Shown here piece by piece: positions 26,270-34,820 of a DNA stretch of 64,000 nt; position 1 is the first letter of the stretch; the number at the start of each line of letters is the position of its first letter. This DNA is from a bacterium 1XD42-1 (GTDB taxonomy: Bacteria; Bacillota; Clostridia; Oscillospirales; Ruminococcaceae). Below the pieces are notes generated by a model that saw only the letters and a list, made by a program, of their open reading frames with translations, did no database searches and was not told where the DNA came from. The stretch covers positions 1-64,000 of the forward strand of contig RAZJ01000012.1 in assembly GCA_003612625.1 (NCBI GenBank), written 5' to 3'. The translations under genes were made by a program, and so were the position numbers.

Positions 26270-26635
26270 ATGGCTGAAAATAAATTTAACAGCAAAGATA
26301 TGATTGCCCGCTGTGTCCCTATGAGCAGGCTCCAGTCTGTGATTGGCGGCAAATGGAAAATACTGATTCTATGGTATATTGCTTTTTACAAAGTCCAGCG
26401 GTTCGGTGAATTGATGCGCCGTCTGGATGGAATTACCCAGTCCACTTTAACAAAACAGCTTCGGGAATTGGAAAATGACGGGTTCCTTCACCGGGAAATT
26501 TATAAAGAAATCCCTCCAAAAGTAGAATATTCTTTAACAGAATTCGGGGAAAGCTTTGTCCCTGTCCTGGAAACTATGATCGCCTGGAGTGAATCTTATC
26601 TCTGTCCGGATTATAAAAATCCATATGAAAAATAA
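26270..26635 (+). CDS. HxlR-family winged-helix regulator
   Basis: A 121-residue protein. The motif CVPMSRLQSVIGGKWKILIL with an N-terminal Cys, the recognition region MRRLDGITQSTLTKQLREL and the wing VEYSLTEFGES are the HxlR pattern. Many members sense thiol-reactive compounds through the conserved N-terminal Cys; here it is Cys15. ATG at 26270 follows AAGGAG. Its likely targets are itself and the divergent radical SAM genes. Confidence 0.85.
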   Translation: MAENKFNSKDMIARCVPMSRLQSVIGGKWKILILWYIAFYKVQRFGELMRRLDGITQSTLTKQLRELENDGFLHREIYKEIPPKVEYSLTEFGESFVPVLETMIAWSESYLCPDYKNPYEK

Positions 26636-26667
26636 CATTATTGATAGGAATATAAGGAGTTGCTGTC

Positions 26668-27441
26668 ATGTATGAAATGAATGAAAATGAAATAAAAAAA
26701 TATTTATCCGGTTCTCTGGGAAAAGATCTGGTCCTTTATGAAACCATAGACTCTACCAATAATGCCGCAAAGCTTCTGGCCAAAAACGGCGCCCCCCATG
26801 GATCGGTTGTTTTGTCCCGGCAGCAAACTGCCGGAAAAGGAAGATTGGGCCGCAGTTTCTTTTCACCTCCAGGCGCCGGTATTTATCTCAGTATTATTTT
26901 GCGGCCTAAAACATCTCCCCAGGAAACCCTTTTACTGACTGCGGCGGCTTCTGTTGCAGTATACCGGGCAATTCAAAAAACTTGCGGGATCGAAACAAAA
27001 ATTAAATGGGTCAACGACGTATATGCCAATGGGAAAAAATTATGCGGTATTCTGGCAGAATCCGCCTTAGGAATCCATGGCATGGAATATGTTGTGCTGG
27101 GGATTGGCGTCAATGTAAAACAAACGGCTTTCCCGGCGTCTTTATCCAATAAAGCAATTTCCTTAGAAGAAGCCGGCGCTCCTGAAGTGGATCTAAACCG
27201 GCTAGCCGCAGAAATTTTAAATGCCCTCAGCAGCTTCTTAGAAGGAGAAGCTTTTTTACCGGAATACCGGAAATATTCCTGCGTTTTAGGCCGGGAAATC
27301 CAGGTCATTCAAGGCAATGTTGTTTTTGATGCAAAAGCAGTTTCTTTTGATGACCAGGCCCATTTATTAGTCATTGACAAGGATGGAAAAGAACGGCTTT
27401 TGTGTTCCGGAGAGATTTCGTTGCGGGGAGATTTTACGTAA
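26668..27441 (+). CDS. birA: Biotin-[acetyl-CoA carboxylase] ligase, regulator domain absent
   Basis: Activates biotin with ATP and transfers it to a lysine of biotin carrier proteins. The 257-residue protein carries the biotinyl-AMP loop GKGRLGR (56-62), the catalytic KWVND (113-117) and the small C-terminal SH3-like domain. The N-terminal helix-turn-helix of repressor-type BirA is missing, so this is a monofunctional (class I) ligase. ATG at 26668 follows AGGAG. It lies 32 bp after hxlR and may be co-transcribed. Confidence 0.9.
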   Translation: MYEMNENEIKKYLSGSLGKDLVLYETIDSTNNAAKLLAKNGAPHGSVVLSRQQTAGKGRLGRSFFSPPGAGIYLSIILRPKTSPQETLLLTAAASVAVYRAIQKTCGIETKIKWVNDVYANGKKLCGILAESALGIHGMEYVVLGIGVNVKQTAFPASLSNKAISLEEAGAPEVDLNRLAAEILNALSSFLEGEAFLPEYRKYSCVLGREIQVIQGNVVFDAKAVSFDDQAHLLVIDKDGKERLLCSGEISLRGDFT

Positions 27442-27647
27442 ATAAAAGGATTCTTTCAAATTCAGCCGTAAAAAAGCGATAACTTTGGAAAAAACAATAA
27501 AAATCCCCCATAACGGCGGATTGTCAGGGTAGCATTTTAGCTTGATAAAGTGTAAAATATCCATGTTATCCGGTTTCTTTTTTCTTTTCCAGTCCCCCTA
27601 CATAAAAAGATACCGGCTGAAATCTGATCAAGGAATGGTTACGAAAA

Positions 27648-28544
27648 ATGAAAAAGAAATTATTATGCTTGTTTTTAAGTGCTCTGTCTGTTGCTGTCAT
27701 TGCCGCTGGATGCGGCGGTTCAACCCAGCAGCCTGCTTCTTCTCAAAGTTCCGTTGCACCGGAAACCTCCTCTGAACCAGAGAGTACTGCTGCTCCGGAA
27801 AGCTCCGCTGCTCCCGCAGAGGATGAAGCCCTTGTTGCTTTACCCGAAAAATTTGTATTGGGCTTAGATGCTTCTTTCCCGCCTATGGGCTTTACCGATC
27901 CAAGGAATGAGATTATCGGTGTTGATATTGATTTGGCAAAAGCTGTTTGCGAGAAATTGGGGATGGAATTTGAAGCAAAACCAATTTCCTGGGATGCCAA
28001 GGAAATGGAATTAAATACAGATAAAATTACCTGCATCTGGAACGGTTTAACTATGACTCCGGAACGGAATGAAGCTTTTGAAATGAGCCGCCCTTACATG
28101 AGCAACAAGCAAGTGATTGTTGTTATGAACGATTCCCCTATTGCTGGAAAAGCTGATTTAGCTGGAAAAATTGTTGCTGCTCAAAAAGATTCTTCCGGAT
28201 TGGAAGCCTTGCAAAAAGATGAAATTTGCAGTTCCATTGCCGATGGCGCCGCAAAAGAATATGAGGATTATGTTACAGCTTTAATGGATATGGAAACCGG
28301 CCGCTGTGATGCTGTCGTTATGGATTCCGTTGTAGCAGAATATTATATCCCCATTTCCGGAAAACCTATGAAAGTTTTAGAGGATACCATGGCTGAAGAA
28401 CAATATGGAATCGCTTTCAAAAAAGGGGAAACAGCATTGAAAGATGCTGTGGAAAAAGCACTTTCTGAATTGGCTGCCGAAGGGAAAATTGCTGAAATTT
28501 CTCAAAATTGGTTTGACACAGATGATATGATTATCACTTATTAA
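27648..28544 (+). CDS. Amino-acid ABC transporter substrate-binding lipoprotein
   Basis: A 298-residue lipoprotein with the lipobox IAAGC (Cys22), a Ser/Ala/Glu-rich linker (about 25-60) and a SBP_bac_3 domain (LGLDASFPPMGFTDPRNEI, then GVDIDLAKAVCEKLG; later TCIWNGLTMTPERNEAF). The family binds polar amino acids or cystine outside the membrane. ATG at 27648 follows AAGGAATGG. It is followed by the permease and ATPase genes and separated from them by a long hairpin. The 206-bp upstream gap after birA has no gene. Confidence 0.9.
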   Translation: MKKKLLCLFLSALSVAVIAAGCGGSTQQPASSQSSVAPETSSEPESTAAPESSAAPAEDEALVALPEKFVLGLDASFPPMGFTDPRNEIIGVDIDLAKAVCEKLGMEFEAKPISWDAKEMELNTDKITCIWNGLTMTPERNEAFEMSRPYMSNKQVIVVMNDSPIAGKADLAGKIVAAQKDSSGLEALQKDEICSSIADGAAKEYEDYVTALMDMETGRCDAVVMDSVVAEYYIPISGKPMKVLEDTMAEEQYGIAFKKGETALKDAVEKALSELAAEGKIAEISQNWFDTDDMIITY

Positions 28545-28551
28545 AAAAGTC

Positions 28552-28604
28552 AGAAATGAAAAGGCGTCCCCCGCTTCTTAGCGAGGGGCGTTTCCATCAT
28601 TTCT
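28552..28604 (+). terminator. Long intercistronic hairpin after the binding-protein gene
   Basis: Outer arms AGAAATGA / TCATTTCT (28552-28559, 28597-28604) and inner arms GGCGTCCCCCGCT / AGCGAGGGGCG form a long stem without a T tract. Such structures between binding-protein and permease genes typically protect or attenuate mRNA so that binding protein is made in excess. Confidence 0.6.
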
Positions 28605-28634
28605 AAATTTATCAAAATCGGGGAGTGTGCCCTT

Positions 28635-29282
28635 ATGGACGCAAACGCTATCCTTACAACAACCCTGGCTTTAATGCAGGGGTTAGGTGTTGTCTTATTA
28701 TTATTTGCAGTCGTATTGGCTGCTTCTATGCCTTTGGGATTCTTTTTAACCTTGCTGGCCCGGTGCCGTATCCTTCCAGTCCGCTGGATTGTAAATGCTT
28801 ATATTTATGTCATACGGGCTACACCTTTAATGCTCCAACTGTTTTTTATTTATTTTGGCCTGCCTTATATCAATAAGGCTCTCACTTTTTCAGCATTGAC
28901 AGCGGCTTTATTGGGTTATTCTTTGAATTATGCCGCTTATTTTGCCGAAATTTTCCGGGGCGGCCTGTTATCCGTGGACAAAGGCCAATATGAAGCAGCA
29001 AAAGTTTTAGGCTTAAACCGTGTACAGGCTACTATAAAAGTGATCCTTCCGCAGATGTTCCGGGTGGCACTCCCTTCTATTACCAATGAATCCATTACTT
29101 TAGTCAAAGATACTGCGTTGGTATTTTCCATTACAATCCCTGAAATTATCTATTACGCAAAGGCGGCTGTCAGCCGTACCGGAAATGTTTATCCATATGC
29201 AATCGCTTTTTTAATTTACTTAGCAGTCAACAGCCTCCTGCAATGGTTTTTTAATTGGCTGGAACGCAAAACAGCTTATTAA
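28635..29282 (+). CDS. Amino-acid ABC transporter permease
   Basis: A 215-residue membrane protein with about five transmembrane helices and the EAA loop region [20 protein letters not shown] followed by [10 protein letters not shown]. It belongs to the HisM/GlnP group. ATG at 28635 follows GGGGAG. It acts with the binding lipoprotein before it and the ATPase after it. Confidence 0.92.
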   Translation: MDANAILTTTLALMQGLGVVLLLFAVVLAASMPLGFFLTLLARCRILPVRWIVNAYIYVIRATPLMLQLFFIYFGLPYINKALTFSALTAALLGYSLNYAAYFAEIFRGGLLSVDKGQYEAAKVLGLNRVQATIKVILPQMFRVALPSITNESITLVKDTALVFSITIPEIIYYAKAAVSRTGNVYPYAIAFLIYLAVNSLLQWFFNWLERKTAY

Positions 29283-29305
29283 AAATTAAGAAGGAGGCCC
29301 TACGA

Positions 29306-30055
29306 ATGCAGTTAATTGAAGTAAAAGATTTAAAAAAAGGATTTGGAACGGTTTCTGTCTTAACCAATATTTGTTTCACGGTAAACCAGGGGGATGTTAT
29401 TGCAGTAATCGGTCCCTCCGGCGCGGGCAAAAGTACCATGCTCCGGTGCCTGATCGATTTGGAACAGGTTGACGGCGGCAGTATTTTTGTGGAATCGGAA
29501 CCCCTTGTCAAAGATGGTATCTATCCTTCCCGCACTTCCCGCCGGAAAATTACAGCTAAAATGGGTATGGTGTTCCAAAATTTCAATTTATTCCCCCATT
29601 TGTCTGTACGCAAAAATTTAATTATGCCACTGATGACTGTAAAAAAAGTTTCCCAGTCAGACGCTGAAACATTAGCCCTCCAAATGCTGTCCAAAGTAGG
29701 CATGGAAGAAAAAATTGACGCCATGCCAAACGCTTTATCCGGCGGCCAGAAACAACGGGTTGCCATTGCCCGGGCTTTGATGATGAACCCGGATATTCTG
29801 CTTTTTGATGAGCCTACCAGCGCTTTGGACCCGGAATTAACCGGTGAAGTTCTGGCTGTTATGAAGCAGCTGGCTTCTGACCGGGTAACGATGATTGTAG
29901 TAACCCATGAAATGAGCTTTGCCCGTGATGTGGCTACCAGAGTCCTGTTTATGAGTGATGGCTGCATTACAGAAGAAGGTCTTCCTCAGGAGCTTTTTTC
30001 TGCTCCCAAGCATCCCCGTACTCAGGCTTTCCTGCGTTCTGTCATGGAAAATTAA
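29306..30055 (+). CDS. Amino-acid ABC transporter ATP-binding protein
   Basis: ATG at 29306 is chosen because AGGAGG stands eight bases upstream; the longer frame from 29255 overlaps the permease end. The 249-residue protein has Walker [10 protein letters not shown], signature LSGGQKQR, Walker [15 protein letters not shown] and the switch His in VTHEMSFA. It is a GlnQ/HisP-type ATPase, the third gene of the operon. Confidence 0.93.
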   Translation: MQLIEVKDLKKGFGTVSVLTNICFTVNQGDVIAVIGPSGAGKSTMLRCLIDLEQVDGGSIFVESEPLVKDGIYPSRTSRRKITAKMGMVFQNFNLFPHLSVRKNLIMPLMTVKKVSQSDAETLALQMLSKVGMEEKIDAMPNALSGGQKQRVAIARALMMNPDILLFDEPTSALDPELTGEVLAVMKQLASDRVTMIVVTHEMSFARDVATRVLFMSDGCITEEGLPQELFSAPKHPRTQAFLRSVMEN

Positions 30056-30077
30056 GGGGCCTCTGGGCCTCTGAAAT

Positions 30078-30121
30078 AAAAAGGCAGGCTGCGGCTTCTT
30101 CCCTGCAGCCTGCCTTTTTTT
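30078..30121 (+). terminator. Terminator of the amino-acid ABC operon
   Basis: AAAAGGCAGGCTGC and GCAGCCTGCC pair around a 12-nt loop and are followed by TTTTTTT. This is a strong intrinsic terminator. Confidence 0.88.
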
Positions 30122-30140
30122 CAAAAAAATTTTCTGCCTA

Positions 30141-30169
30141 TTGACTTTTTGCAAGGATTTTCTTATAAT
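30141..30169 (+). promoter_or_regulatory. Sigma-A promoter of modABC
   Basis: TTGACT (30141-30146), 17 bp, TATAAT (30164-30169), close to consensus. Confidence 0.8.
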
Positions 30170-30182
30170 AAATTCCAACATT

Positions 30183-30206
30183 CGTTATATTTTTTAAAAA
30201 ATAACG
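30183..30206 (+). promoter_or_regulatory. ModE-like operator upstream of modABC
   Basis: CGTTAT (30183-30188) and ATAACG (30201-30206) are exact inverted repeats separated by 12 A/T bases; the left arm continues as CGTTATAT. This resembles the known ModE box (CGnTATAT ... ATAACG). It lies just downstream of the promoter and before the ribosome site, so molybdate-bound ModE would repress. No modE gene is in the window. Confidence 0.6.
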
Positions 30207-30221
30207 TTAGGAGTGTAAAAA

Positions 30222-30992
30222 ATGAATCACAAAATGAAACTTCTTGTTTTTGGTATCATCCTGGTTCTATTTGTTGGATGTGGTTCTTCCGCCCCCTCAG
30301 AGCAAGTAGAATTATCTGTTTCTGCTGCTGCCAGCCTGACAGACTGTATGAACGAATTGTTTGCCCTCTACCAGACCAAAGTTCCGGAAGTTTCTTTTAT
30401 ATCAAACTACGGCGCCAGCGGCACTTTGCAAACCCAGATTGAAGAAGGTGCCCCTGCCGATCTCTTTTTTTCTGCTGCCCAGAAACAAATGGATGCTTTA
30501 GAAGAAAAAAATCTGCTTTTAGAGGGCAGCCGGAAAGATCTGCTGGAAAATAAAGTGGTACTGATTGTTCCAAAAGACAAAACTGGCATTGCTTCTTTTG
30601 AAGATGCCGCAGGAGATTCCGTAAAAACCATTGCTTTAGGGGAACCATCCGGCGTCCCTGTGGGGCAGTATTCCGAAGAAATTTTTACCAGCTTAGGCAT
30701 TTTGGATGCAGTAAAAGCCAAAGCAACTTATGGTTCTGACGTCCGGCAGGTTTTAACCTGGGTGGAATCCGGAGAAGCCGACTGCGGCGTCGTTTATGCG
30801 ACAGATGCGGCTGTTTCCGATTCTGTAACTGTTATCTGTAAAGCTCCGGAAGGAAGCTGCAAACCGGTTCTTTATCCGGCTGCTATCTTGAAAAACTGCC
30901 AAAATCCACAAGCTGCACAAGCTTTTTTAACCTTCCTCTCCTCAGAAGAAGCAAAAGCCGTTTTTGAAAAATACGGCTTCTCTGTATTGTAA
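30222..30992 (+). CDS. modA: Molybdate ABC transporter substrate-binding lipoprotein
   Basis: A 256-residue lipoprotein with lipobox LFVGC (Cys20). ModA signatures are LSVSAAASLTDCMNELFALY, NYGASGTLQTQIEEGAPADL and FFSAAQKQMDAL, and VWSEADCGVVYATDA-like text near the C-terminal lobe (WVESGEADCGVVYATDA). It binds molybdate or tungstate outside the membrane. It is followed by modB and modC and has a ModE-like site upstream. Confidence 0.93.
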   Translation: MNHKMKLLVFGIILVLFVGCGSSAPSEQVELSVSAAASLTDCMNELFALYQTKVPEVSFISNYGASGTLQTQIEEGAPADLFFSAAQKQMDALEEKNLLLEGSRKDLLENKVVLIVPKDKTGIASFEDAAGDSVKTIALGEPSGVPVGQYSEEIFTSLGILDAVKAKATYGSDVRQVLTWVESGEADCGVVYATDAAVSDSVTVICKAPEGSCKPVLYPAAILKNCQNPQAAQAFLTFLSSEEAKAVFEKYGFSVL

Positions 30993-31015
30993 TATCTCAA
31001 CTGAAAGGGAGTTCA

Positions 31016-31675
31016 TTGATCCGTATGACAGCCTTTTGGATTTCTGTAAAAACTGCCTTGTGTGCCACCGGAATTGTTTTTTTTGCCGGTTTATATGCTG
31101 CCCGCTTTGTTTATGGACTGAAACGGTTCCGCGGCATTATTGACGGGCTTTTTACGCTGCCTATGGTTTTACCTCCTACGGTAGTCGGTTTTTTTATCCT
31201 GTTAGCTGTTGGCAAAAACAGCCCTTTCGGCCGCTTTTTATTGCAGTTTCAAATCCAGCTTGTTTTTTCCTGGGGGGCTACTGTCATCGCTTCTGCCGTG
31301 GTTTCTTTCCCTATGATGTACCGAACCGTATTGGGCTCTATGGAACAGATGGATCGGAATTTGATTTATGCCGGACGTACTTTAGGCATGTCTGAAAGGC
31401 GGATTTTTTGGACTGTGATGATCCCTTCCTGCCGGAAAGGGATTTTAGCCGGAACTGTTTTAGCTATGGCCCGCGCAATCGGCGAATTTGGCGCCACTAT
31501 GATGGTGGCTGGAAATATCCCCGGCCGTACCCAGACTTTATCTACGGCGGTTTATACTGCTATGCAGGCCGGAGATCGAACAAGCGCTTTCCGGTGGGTT
31601 CTTGTGATCCTGGCATTATCCCTGCCGATGATGTTTTTCATTAACTATTTCGGAAACGGGAAAAAAGGAGGATAA
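31016..31675 (+). CDS. modB: Molybdate ABC transporter permease
   Basis: A 219-residue membrane protein with about five helices; the family motifs LPMVLPPTVVGFFIL and the EAA-loop ARAIGEFGATMMVAGNIPG are characteristic of ModB. The start is TTG at 31016 close to GGGAG, or ATG at 31025 with longer spacing. Confidence 0.93.
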   Translation: MIRMTAFWISVKTALCATGIVFFAGLYAARFVYGLKRFRGIIDGLFTLPMVLPPTVVGFFILLAVGKNSPFGRFLLQFQIQLVFSWGATVIASAVVSFPMMYRTVLGSMEQMDRNLIYAGRTLGMSERRIFWTVMIPSCRKGILAGTVLAMARAIGEFGATMMVAGNIPGRTQTLSTAVYTAMQAGDRTSAFRWVLVILALSLPMMFFINYFGNGKKGG

Positions 31676-31681
31676 TTCCAT

Positions 31682-32737
31682 ATGGAGCTGATTGTAGATA
31701 TTCAAAAAAAACTCCATCATTTTTCCCTCCAGATCCAGTTTGAAGCCGGCCAGGAAATAATTGGTTTGCTGGGGGCTTCCGGCTGTGGAAAATCTATGAC
31801 TTTAAAATGTATCGCCGGCATTGAAAAACCGGATCAGGGCCGCATCATTTTAAATGGCGATACCCTATTTGACAGCGGAAAAAATATCAATCTCCCTGTC
31901 CAAAAACGGGGTATTGGGTATTTATTTCAAAATTATGCTCTGTTTCCCCATATGACCGTAGAACAAAATATTACATCCGGTATGCAGGGCAAACGCCATG
32001 AGAAAAAAGCTGAAGCTGACCGCTTAATGGAACGATTTTATCTTCAGGGCCTGGAGCGTCAATACCCCACCCAGTTATCAGGCGGACAACAGCAGCGGGT
32101 TGCTTTAGCCCGGATTTTAGCCGCGAAACCCCGTATCCTACTATTGGATGAACCTTTTTCCGCTTTGGATACATGGCTGCGCTGGCAGTTGGAACAGGAA
32201 ATGAAAAAAACTTTAGAAGCGTTCCCCGGCGCCACCCTTCTGGTTTCCCACAACCGGAATGAAGTATACCGGTTATGCAGCCGGGTTGGTGTTCTGGCAA
32301 ATGGAAAATTACAAGCTATCCAGGAAAAATGGACCTTGTTCCAGGAACCCCAAACACCAGAAGCTTGTTTATTAACCGGCTGTAAAAATATTTCTCCTGT
32401 GAAAATTTTGCCGGACGGACAAATAGAAGCCTGCTATTGGGGAATCCGGTTAAAGCCGGAAAAACCTGTGGATTCCTCCACCCATTATGTAGGAATCCGC
32501 GCCCATTATTTTATCCCTGTTGAAGATTTTTCTTTACCGAATACGTTTGAAGTCCAGGCAGAACAAATAATAGAAGATACTTTTTCCATCATCATTATGG
32601 CAAGGACAAAAGGCTCTTTGGAAAAAGGGCGGAAAGGACTCATCCGCTGGGAATTGTCCAAAGAAAAATGGAAAGAACTGCAAGGAAAACGGCTCCTCCT
32701 CCATATAGCGGAAAAAGATGTTTTATTGCTTTCATAA
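31682..32737 (+). CDS. modC: Molybdate ABC transporter ATP-binding protein
   Basis: A 351-residue ATPase with Walker A GASGCGKS, signature LSGGQQQR, Walker B ILLLDEPFSALD and a C-terminal regulatory extension (about 240-351) that could be a TOBE-like domain. The switch His is in LLVSHNRNEVYRL. ATG at 31682 lies 6 bp after modB. Its stop codon overlaps the stop of the convergent feoB gene by 6 bp, with no terminator between them. Confidence 0.92.
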   Translation: MELIVDIQKKLHHFSLQIQFEAGQEIIGLLGASGCGKSMTLKCIAGIEKPDQGRIILNGDTLFDSGKNINLPVQKRGIGYLFQNYALFPHMTVEQNITSGMQGKRHEKKAEADRLMERFYLQGLERQYPTQLSGGQQQRVALARILAAKPRILLLDEPFSALDTWLRWQLEQEMKKTLEAFPGATLLVSHNRNEVYRLCSRVGVLANGKLQAIQEKWTLFQEPQTPEACLLTGCKNISPVKILPDGQIEACYWGIRLKPEKPVDSSTHYVGIRAHYFIPVEDFSLPNTFEVQAEQIIEDTFSIIIMARTKGSLEKGRKGLIRWELSKEKWKELQGKRLLLHIAEKDVLLLS

Positions 32738-34654
32738 CAGGAACATAGTCAGCAGCATCCCCATTTGGTAAACAATAAAAGCCGCAGCATATGCAACCGC
32801 TGTTTGCCGCAATACCATACGCAGCGCTTCCCAAAAGGAAAGTTCCCGGCTGATGGCAGATAATGCGGAAATACATGGGGGATATAAGGTGAAAAATACC
32901 AAAAAAGATACTGCTGATACAGGGGTAAATAACGCTCCCAACGCCTGGCTTAAAGTTACCATCGAACCACCTGCTTCACAAAGAACCCCAAAAGAAGATA
33001 CAACCGCTTCTTTCCCTGCGATCCCCATCAGCAAAGCAACTGCACTTTCCCGGTTCCCAAATCCTAAAGGCACAAAGAAAGATGCCATCCGGTCTGCAAA
33101 ATCGGTTAATAAACTTTCCTCCGGCAGGGCAAAGGCCAGGGGCCATAAAGTAATATGACGTAAAAGCCATAAGGAAATACTCATCAAAAATAATACCGTT
33201 CCTGCCCGCCGCAAAAAATCACTGCACCGTTCCCAAGTATTCAAACAAATGGTTGAAAAAGAAGGCTTCCGGTATGGAGGCAGCTCTAAAAGAAACCCTT
33301 CATCCGGAGTTTTCCGGGTCTTTACAACGGCTGTCCCAAAAAGCAGACTCATAAAATAACAAGCTGCTACCGCAAGTCCGCTATGGGATGGAAAAAAAGT
33401 TTCTGCAAACAGCATATAGACCGGAAACTTTGCCCCGCAGGAACAATAAGGAAGCATTTGAATGGTATTGGGCCTTTCTTCTCCCCGCAATGTACGGGCA
33501 GACATCACAGCCGTTGTTGTACACCCAAATCCCATCAGCAATGGCACAAAAGCCCGCCCGCTTAATCCCATTCCCTGCAAGGCCCGGTCTGTCAGGAAAG
33601 CTGCCCGGGCTAAATAACCGCTTTGCTCTAAAAATGCCATGCCTAAAAATAAAAGGGCTAATTGGGGTAGAAAACACAATACAGTACCCACACCCCCTAA
33701 AATTCCTTCACAAACCAGGCTTTCCAGCCAGGAAGCTGCTTCCATGGACTGTAATAAAGTCCATGTCCATTGGGAAACCTGCTCTATCCCTGTATTGATG
33801 CTCCTTTGTATCCACTGTCCCAACGTTCCAAAACACAGCCAAAACATGCCTGCCATTACCAATGCCAAACAGGGCAGCGCCAGCAGCCGGTGCAGAAACA
33901 ATCGGTCTGCTGGCTCTTTTTTGGGCAAAAACGGCTGGCCGGAACGGGCTTTTTCCAATGCTCCCGTAATCAATGTATAACGTTCTTCCGCAATATAAGT
34001 ATCGGCTTCTTTACCGGTTTTCTTTTCCAGTCTGGCCCGTATTTCTTCCAAACGGTGCTGCTGGCCTTTCCCGCAGGCTGGAGGCACCCCTTCTAATGTG
34101 GCCAGCCCCCAAAAACGCAAATTTCCTTTGGGCGGAGGAGCTTGTGCTAAAACGGAAACCGCTTCTGCTGTGAAGCCTTCTAAAAGGCGGCTATAACGGG
34201 GTACAGAAGGCTTTTTGGCCCGGCTCAATGCAGATGCCAGCATGGGATCTTCTGATAAAAATACAGGCATCCCTAATGCTTTGGAAAGAGCTGCACAGTC
34301 GGTAATGCCCGCGTCTTCTGACAAAACCACTGTTACCGGAATATCTAATTCCAAAAGCTGCAAGGTCAAATATAAACTGCGTTCTAAAGTACGGGATTCC
34401 ACCAAATTTAAAATAAAATCCGTTTCCCCACTCAATAGAAAATCCCGTGTTACCGCTTCTTCCGGAGTAAACGTGGTTAAAGAATACAGTCCCGGCAAAT
34501 CTACTAATTTCCCTGTCCCCTCCCGCAAAATCCCTTCCAGACGTTCTACGGTTACGCCGGGCCAGTTTCCTACATGTGCCCTGGCTCCGGTCAGGCGGTT
34601 AAATAATGTTGTTTTTCCACAGTTGGGATTCCCTACCAATGCAATGGTTTTCAT
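32732..34654 (-). CDS. feoB: FeoB-type ferrous iron transporter with altered G4 motif
   Basis: A 640-residue protein with an N-terminal G domain and a C-terminal membrane domain. G1 is GNPNCGKT (8-15), the switch region VGNWPGVTVERLEG and G3 DLPGLYSL (52-59) are normal. The base-recognition motif, usually NMMD or NxxD, reads LSED at 111-114, so the Asn is lost. The membrane part has FeoB gate-like segments (FVPLLMGFGCTTTAVMSART and PYCSCGAKFPVYMLF). It is shorter than most FeoB proteins. No feoA gene is adjacent. It may transport iron with relaxed or weak GTP specificity; this is inference. Confidence 0.85.
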   Translation of the reverse strand: MKTIALVGNPNCGKTTLFNRLTGARAHVGNWPGVTVERLEGILREGTGKLVDLPGLYSLTTFTPEEAVTRDFLLSGETDFILNLVESRTLERSLYLTLQLLELDIPVTVVLSEDAGITDCAALSKALGMPVFLSEDPMLASALSRAKKPSVPRYSRLLEGFTAEAVSVLAQAPPPKGNLRFWGLATLEGVPPACGKGQQHRLEEIRARLEKKTGKEADTYIAEERYTLITGALEKARSGQPFLPKKEPADRLFLHRLLALPCLALVMAGMFWLCFGTLGQWIQRSINTGIEQVSQWTWTLLQSMEAASWLESLVCEGILGGVGTVLCFLPQLALLFLGMAFLEQSGYLARAAFLTDRALQGMGLSGRAFVPLLMGFGCTTTAVMSARTLRGEERPNTIQMLPYCSCGAKFPVYMLFAETFFPSHSGLAVAACYFMSLLFGTAVVKTRKTPDEGFLLELPPYRKPSFSTICLNTWERCSDFLRRAGTVLFLMSISLWLLRHITLWPLAFALPEESLLTDFADRMASFFVPLGFGNRESAVALLMGIAGKEAVVSSFGVLCEAGGSMVTLSQALGALFTPVSAVSFLVFFTLYPPCISALSAISRELSFWEALRMVLRQTAVAYAAAFIVYQMGMLLTMFLL

Positions 34655-34727
34655 TTTCCTTCCTCCGCTTTTTCTGGTTTCATCTTGTCCCTTTCATTTT
34701 ATGCGGCAGGAAAAAGAAAAATCCCCA

Positions 34728-34756
34728 TTGACGGGAACTCCTTGCCGGTGTAAAAT
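34728..34756 (+). promoter_or_regulatory. Sigma-A promoter of the gene at 34821
   Basis: TTGACG (34728-34733), 17 bp, TAAAAT (34751-34756), about 65 bp before the start codon. Confidence 0.65.
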
Positions 34757-34820
34757 GGAAATTGACCTTGTGATGGAAACGTGAAACAAGGCCAAAATAA
34801 ATGATGAAAGGAGTTACACA

